The translations under genes and the position numbers were made by a program. The notes under the pieces are model-generated. The model made no database searches. It was not told the DNA's origin and saw only the letters and a program-made list of their open reading frames with translations. A stretch of DNA of 64,000 bases, taken from NCBI RefSeq assembly GCF_900197595.1, contig NZ_FZLO01000003.1:1-64000 (forward strand), written 5' to 3'. Source of the stretch: Scatolibacter rhodanostii. GTDB taxonomy: Bacteria > Bacillota > Clostridia > Oscillospirales > Acutalibacteraceae. Positions 60,753 through 64,000 of this stretch are shown here, in pieces (positions within the stretch are counted from its first letter, which is position 1; the number at the start of each line of letters is the position of its first letter).

Positions 60753-60780
60753 AGGGCGCCAAAAGGCGCCCTAATTTTTT
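60753..60780 (+). terminator. Terminator of the Asn/Gln-rich gene
   Basis: AGGGCGCC (60753-60760) and GGCGCCCT (60765-60772) form an 8-bp stem with AAAA loop, followed by AATTTTTT. It overlaps the end of the YitT gene on the other strand. Confidence 0.85.
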
Positions 60781-61697
60781 GCCTCTTTCTTTTTTACTCG
60801 GTTTTGAATTAATTCCTTAAGCGATTTATCGTCTGATGAAGTCGGCTTAAATCCTTCTCCCGAAATCTCACCCGCTTCACCGACAATTACAAATGCATCT
60901 CGATCAATGCTACGGATAATTTCGTTGATTTTATAAACTTCATATCGCCTGACAGCACAAAAAAGCATTTCACCTTCTTGCTTATTATAACCGCCTCTCG
61001 ATTGTAGATAAGTCACTCCACGATCCATTTCTTTCATAATACGGTCGCCAATTTCTTTTGTTTTGGGAGATAGGATATAGAAGGTTTTGCCGGCTCCGAT
61101 GTCAGTTCCATACAGAATCGCATCGATTAAACTGGTACACACAAAAATAACTACGCCAGCATACATTGCACTTTCGATACTTTGAAAGACAAACCCTGAA
61201 ATGGTGACCACACCTATATCAATGGCCAGCATTAGTTTTCCCATAGAAATGTGTCTTAAACGTCTTCCCAGCAGGCGTGCCACCAAATCGGTTCCGCCTG
61301 TTGTTGCACCACGCATAAAGACAATGCCCAATCCAATTCCTTCTAATACACCACCAAAAATAGCGGTCAAAAGCGAATCTCCAGAATAAGGCGGTATAAA
61401 CATTCCTACCACATCAATCAACACAGAAGAAATGGCAATGGCCATCATACTTTTCATGACTAGCTTATATCCAATTTCTAAAATAGCCCACAAGACAATT
61501 GGTATATTTAAAACGATAACCATAATACCGATGGGAGTATCAAACAAATAATTCAACATCGTTGCAATACCGGTTACACCACCAGGTGCAATGTGGTTAG
61601 GTGCAGTAAAAACGCTAACGCCCAAAGCATAAACGGTAGAACCAGCCATGATATACAGCAAATCTAGCAAGAATTGTTTGACTTTTGACTTTTTCAT
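60771..61697 (-). CDS. YitT family membrane protein (DUF2179)
   Basis: A 308-residue protein: about five to six membrane segments (LLYIMAGSTVYALGVSVF, GIMVIVLNIPIVLWAIL, GVLEGIGLGIVFM) and a C-terminal DUF2179 domain (GVTYLQSRGGYNKQEGEMLF and ISGEGFKP). Function unknown; several YitT proteins occur in Firmicutes. ATG 61697 follows GGGGGATTAGA; the earlier start at 61751 lies in the mrnC end. It is the last gene of the prp-rpmA-obgE-mrnC group. Confidence 0.88.
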   Translation of the reverse strand: MKKSKVKQFLLDLLYIMAGSTVYALGVSVFTAPNHIAPGGVTGIATMLNYLFDTPIGIMVIVLNIPIVLWAILEIGYKLVMKSMMAIAISSVLIDVVGMFIPPYSGDSLLTAIFGGVLEGIGLGIVFMRGATTGGTDLVARLLGRRLRHISMGKLMLAIDIGVVTISGFVFQSIESAMYAGVVIFVCTSLIDAILYGTDIGAGKTFYILSPKTKEIGDRIMKEMDRGVTYLQSRGGYNKQEGEMLFCAVRRYEVYKINEIIRSIDRDAFVIVGEAGEISGEGFKPTSSDDKSLKELIQNRVKKKEAKN

Positions 61698-61716
61698 TCT
61701 AATCCCCCACCTACAC

Positions 61717-62115
61717 TCAAAGCTGCGCTGTAATTTTATTGAAAAATTCACGCAAGCGGTCGATATCTCCTTTTAAATACAAATAGCCAAAAAGAGATTC
61801 TAATCCGGTCGCATTGTGATAATCTTCAAGCTGTGCATTTTTAGGCACATGGTTCACCTTCGCATTGCGTCCGCGCCGATAAACATCTTGTTCTTCTTCT
61901 GTCATGATTGGCAGTAAAATTTCTTTGATAAACCGCGATTGGGCTTCGCATTTTACAACTTCTACAGCACGAGCATGCAATTTCTTGACTGGGCAATTTC
62001 CTTGCCCTACTAAAAACTCACGCACGAATAAATCAAAAACACCGTCGCCTAAAAAGGCAAGCGCTAACGGGCTCATTTCTTTTAAAGGAACAGACACATC
62101 CAGTAGTTTCTCCAA
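61717..62115 (-). CDS. mrnC: Mini-ribonuclease III
   Basis: A 132-residue RNase III catalytic domain without the double-stranded RNA-binding domain. It processes 23S rRNA precursors. LAFLGDGVFDLFVREFLV carries the catalytic acidic cluster, and NAKVNHVPKNAQLEDYHNATGLESLFGYLYL the second. GGAGGCAAGAATTT precedes the start (62115). It lies 12 bases after obgE in the same direction. Confidence 0.92.
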   Translation of the reverse strand: MEKLLDVSVPLKEMSPLALAFLGDGVFDLFVREFLVGQGNCPVKKLHARAVEVVKCEAQSRFIKEILLPIMTEEEQDVYRRGRNAKVNHVPKNAQLEDYHNATGLESLFGYLYLKGDIDRLREFFNKITAQL

Positions 62116-62126
62116 ATTCTTGCCTC

Positions 62127-63398
62127 CTAGTCAACAAAATCAAATTCGATGTCATAGATATTGACCGTATCACCCTCTTGAATTCCTGCTTTTCGCAAAG
62201 ATTCAATGACACCGGCATGCACTAAAACGTTTTGGAAATAGTTCAAGGAATCCATTTCGTCAAAGCGAATAGTAGGCATGAGTTTTAGCAGCCAATCTGC
62301 TTTTACAAAGTAAACACCGTCTTGTGATTCAATTTCAACAGGAGCTCTCTCAAAGGTTGATTCCGGTTTGAGAGGTTCCGGTTCAGTCTCATACACCTTA
62401 ATTGGCGGTAGCTTCGAGAGTTTCTCCATAACACAATCGAGCATGGGGTCGACACCGTCTCGAATGGCTGCCATAATCGGGAAAAATTCGTATCCCTTTT
62501 CTTCAACATATCTTTTAAAGTCTTCTACTTGCTCATCTTCAGCTAAATCACATTTATTGCCAACGACAATCATCGGCCGGTCAGCAAGCTCCGTATTAAA
62601 TTTGCGTAACTCATTATTGATAATATCAAAATCTTCTTTAGGATTTCTGCCCTCACTGCCTGCCACATCAACTACATGCACCAACATGCGGCAACGCTCA
62701 ACGTGCCTGAGGAACTGATGTCCTAAGCCCACACCTTCCCATGCTCCTTCTACTAGACCGGGGATATCTGCCATAACAAAAGAAAAGCCACCTTTTAAAC
62801 TGACAACACCTAAAACAGGTGTAATCGTGGTAAAATGGTAGTTAGCAATATTCGGCTTAGCTTCACTGACTACAGAAATCAGCGTTGATTTTCCTACATT
62901 CGGAAAACCAACCAGTCCGACGTCTGCCAAAAGCTTAAGTTCAAGCTGCACTTCCATTGCTTGTCCAGGTGTTCCCGGTTTTGCAAAACGCGGCGTTTGG
63001 CGAGTTGGTGTTGCAAAATGAGTGTTTCCCCAGCCACCGTTTCCGCCTTTGGCAATGATTTGATTTCCGTTTTCAGACATGTCTGCAAGAATTCTGCCTG
63101 TCTCCACATCTTTTACAATCGTGCCTCTGGGCACACGAATGACTAAATCAGGCGCACTTTTACCAAAACAGCGCTTCCCTCTACCGTTCTCGCCATTTTG
63201 CGCTTTATATTTTCTTTTGTAGCGGAAATCAGCCAGAGTAGATAGGTTGTCATCTACTTCAAGTACAATATTGCCGCCCTTGCCGCCATCGCCGCCATCA
63301 GGACCGCCAGACGGTATATATTTTTCTCGGTGAAACGCTACGGCACCGTCGCCGCCGTCACCGGCCTTAATTTGAATTTTGGCTATATCAATAAACAT
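62127..63398 (-). CDS. obgE: GTPase Obg
   Basis: A 423-residue Obg. The glycine-rich Obg fold covers residues 1-158 (AGDGGDGAVAFHREKYIPSG), the G domain has P-loop VGFPNVGKSTLISV, DIPGLVEGAWEG and VGNKCDLAED, and the C-terminal OCT domain follows. It acts in 50S assembly and stress or sporulation control. A terminator separates it from rpmA upstream, so it may have its own promoter. GGAGGAAATTT precedes the ATG. Confidence 0.96.
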   Translation of the reverse strand: MFIDIAKIQIKAGDGGDGAVAFHREKYIPSGGPDGGDGGKGGNIVLEVDDNLSTLADFRYKRKYKAQNGENGRGKRCFGKSAPDLVIRVPRGTIVKDVETGRILADMSENGNQIIAKGGNGGWGNTHFATPTRQTPRFAKPGTPGQAMEVQLELKLLADVGLVGFPNVGKSTLISVVSEAKPNIANYHFTTITPVLGVVSLKGGFSFVMADIPGLVEGAWEGVGLGHQFLRHVERCRMLVHVVDVAGSEGRNPKEDFDIINNELRKFNTELADRPMIVVGNKCDLAEDEQVEDFKRYVEEKGYEFFPIMAAIRDGVDPMLDCVMEKLSKLPPIKVYETEPEPLKPESTFERAPVEIESQDGVYFVKADWLLKLMPTIRFDEMDSLNYFQNVLVHAGVIESLRKAGIQEGDTVNIYDIEFDFVD

Positions 63399-63507
63399 AA
63401 ATTTCCTCCACCGACAGAAATACTGTCACCTTTTATATTTCCCATTTTTCTGCAATTTCTACAATCAACAGAACTTCTGCCTGCTAAATTACCGATAAAT
63501 TGCAAAA

Positions 63508-63534
63508 AGACTCCCTCAAGAATGAAAGGAGTCC
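63508..63534 (-). terminator. Terminator between rpmA and obgE
   Basis: GACTCC and GGAGTC arms (about 63509-63533) with a loop of about 13 bases are followed on the minus strand by CTTTTTG. It lies just after rpmA. Confidence 0.65.
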
Positions 63535-63557
63535 TGCAAACATCATCATGTATATGC

Positions 63558-63842
63558 TTATTGCTCGACAGAATAAACGCTGACTTTCTTGCGGTCTGCG
63601 CCCATACGCTCAAATTTCACTTTGCCATCAACTAAAGCGAAAAGAGAGTCATCTGAACCTCTGCCCACATTATTGCCTGGGTGAATTTTTGTGCCGCGTT
63701 GTTTAACAAGAATGTTCCCTGCCAAAACAAACTGACCGTCTGCTCTTTTCACGCCAAGTCTTTTAGATTCTGAATCACGGCCGTTTTTAGTAGAGCCGCC
63801 GCCCTTTTTGTGTGCAAAGAGCTGAATATTAATTTTTAACAT
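63558..63842 (-). CDS. rpmA: Ribosomal protein L27
   Basis: A 94-residue L27 with an N-terminal extension [19 protein letters not shown]. The [11 protein letters not shown]-type cut site, cleaved after F by the Prp protease, is typical of Firmicutes. The mature protein sits near the peptidyl transferase centre. GGAGGTATAATAATT precedes the ATG and overlaps the end of prp. Confidence 0.96.
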   Translation of the reverse strand: MLKINIQLFAHKKGGGSTKNGRDSESKRLGVKRADGQFVLAGNILVKQRGTKIHPGNNVGRGSDDSLFALVDGKVKFERMGADRKKVSVYSVEQ

Positions 63843-63847
63843 AATTA

Positions 63848-64000
63848 TTATACCTCCACATAGCTCACACGAATATAATCGTCATATTGTTCTTCTAATG
63901 ATAGCAAATGGTTTTTTAGCCCTTCCATGACAATGCGGCACATTGGAATATCTTTAATTTCGATTCGAAAAAACATATCTCCATCTTGCGCCCGTAATTG
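63848..64000 (-). CDS. prp: Ribosomal-processing cysteine protease Prp, C-terminal part
   Basis: The last 50 residues of a Prp (YsxB) protease, cut by the window edge. Readable are [41 protein letters not shown] and the stop at 63848-63850. The family lies between rplU and rpmA in Firmicutes and cleaves the L27 extension, which is present here. The catalytic His and Cys lie beyond the edge. The gene overlaps the ribosome site of rpmA. Confidence 0.85.
   Translation of the reverse strand, partial: QLRAQDGDMFFRIEIKDIPMCRIVMEGLKNHLLSLEEQYDDYIRVSYVEV

Noticed and set aside
32820-64000. CRISPR array, toxin-antitoxin pair or restriction system in the core half
   Set aside because: No direct repeats with spacers, and no small adjacent gene pairs with toxin or antitoxin motifs were seen.

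Overview
The window looks like a low-to-moderate-GC, endospore-forming Clostridia chromosome, probably near Oscillospiraceae/Ruminococcaceae. The lineage call is inference. It rests on dpaA/dpaB (spore dipicolinate), mini-ribonuclease III, Prp protease with rplU-type L27 organisation, Obg, TmcAL, intrinsic terminators with long T-tracts and strong GGAGG ribosome binding sites. About half of the window is a mobile or accessory island and half is core chromosome.

Region 1 (1 to about 11,000, minus strand): remains of a phage-type replication and packaging module. In transcription order it holds family A DNA polymerase, P4/D5-type primase-helicase, HNH endonuclease, P27-type small terminase, ParB-methyltransferase fusion, a 'virulence-related' protein, DUF4314 and the start of the large terminase. 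Two of these genes carry single in-frame nonsense codons (TAG in the primase, TAA in the ParB-methyltransferase). Two plus-strand cargo genes sit inside the module: an APH-like kinase and a SAM methyltransferase. Each has its own leader peptide, RNA structure and convergent hairpin.

Region 2 (about 11,000 to 24,000, plus strand): a dense cargo array of small-molecule sensing or modifying genes. It includes XRE-membrane plus CPBP protease, TetR with methyltransferase and EFR1 ferredoxin, a GyrI-like protein, two VOC proteins, two PNPOx-like proteins, another CPBP protease, an APH-like kinase and an ANT(6)-like nucleotidyltransferase. It ends with a type I methylase remnant, a short large-serine-type recombinase, its companion gene and a terminator.

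Region 3 (24,000 to 32,600): further sensing genes. These are two AraC-GyrI regulators, an 885-residue MerR multidomain regulator, a second stand-alone GyrI-like protein, DUF3788 and two GNATs. The three HTH-effector fusions each have an in-frame internal start with a Shine-Dalgarno sequence at or after a domain boundary, which suggests TipAL/TipAS-like dual products.

Region 4 (32,600 to 64,000): core genes. These are dpaAB, an ECF S component, a Cof hydrolase, murC, and the ribosomal operon rpmG-secE-nusG-rplK-rplA plus rplJ-rplL with an L10 leader. A seven-gene polysaccharide cluster follows (four-type mix of GT2, GT4, Wzy-like polymerase and Wzx-like flippase). Next come a lipoprotein lysozyme with an SH3 domain nested in its GH24 fold, ackA divergent from tmcAL, ilvE, an RsmF-like methyltransferase, an Asn/Gln-rich 60-residue protein, a YitT protein, and mrnC, obgE, rpmA and prp.
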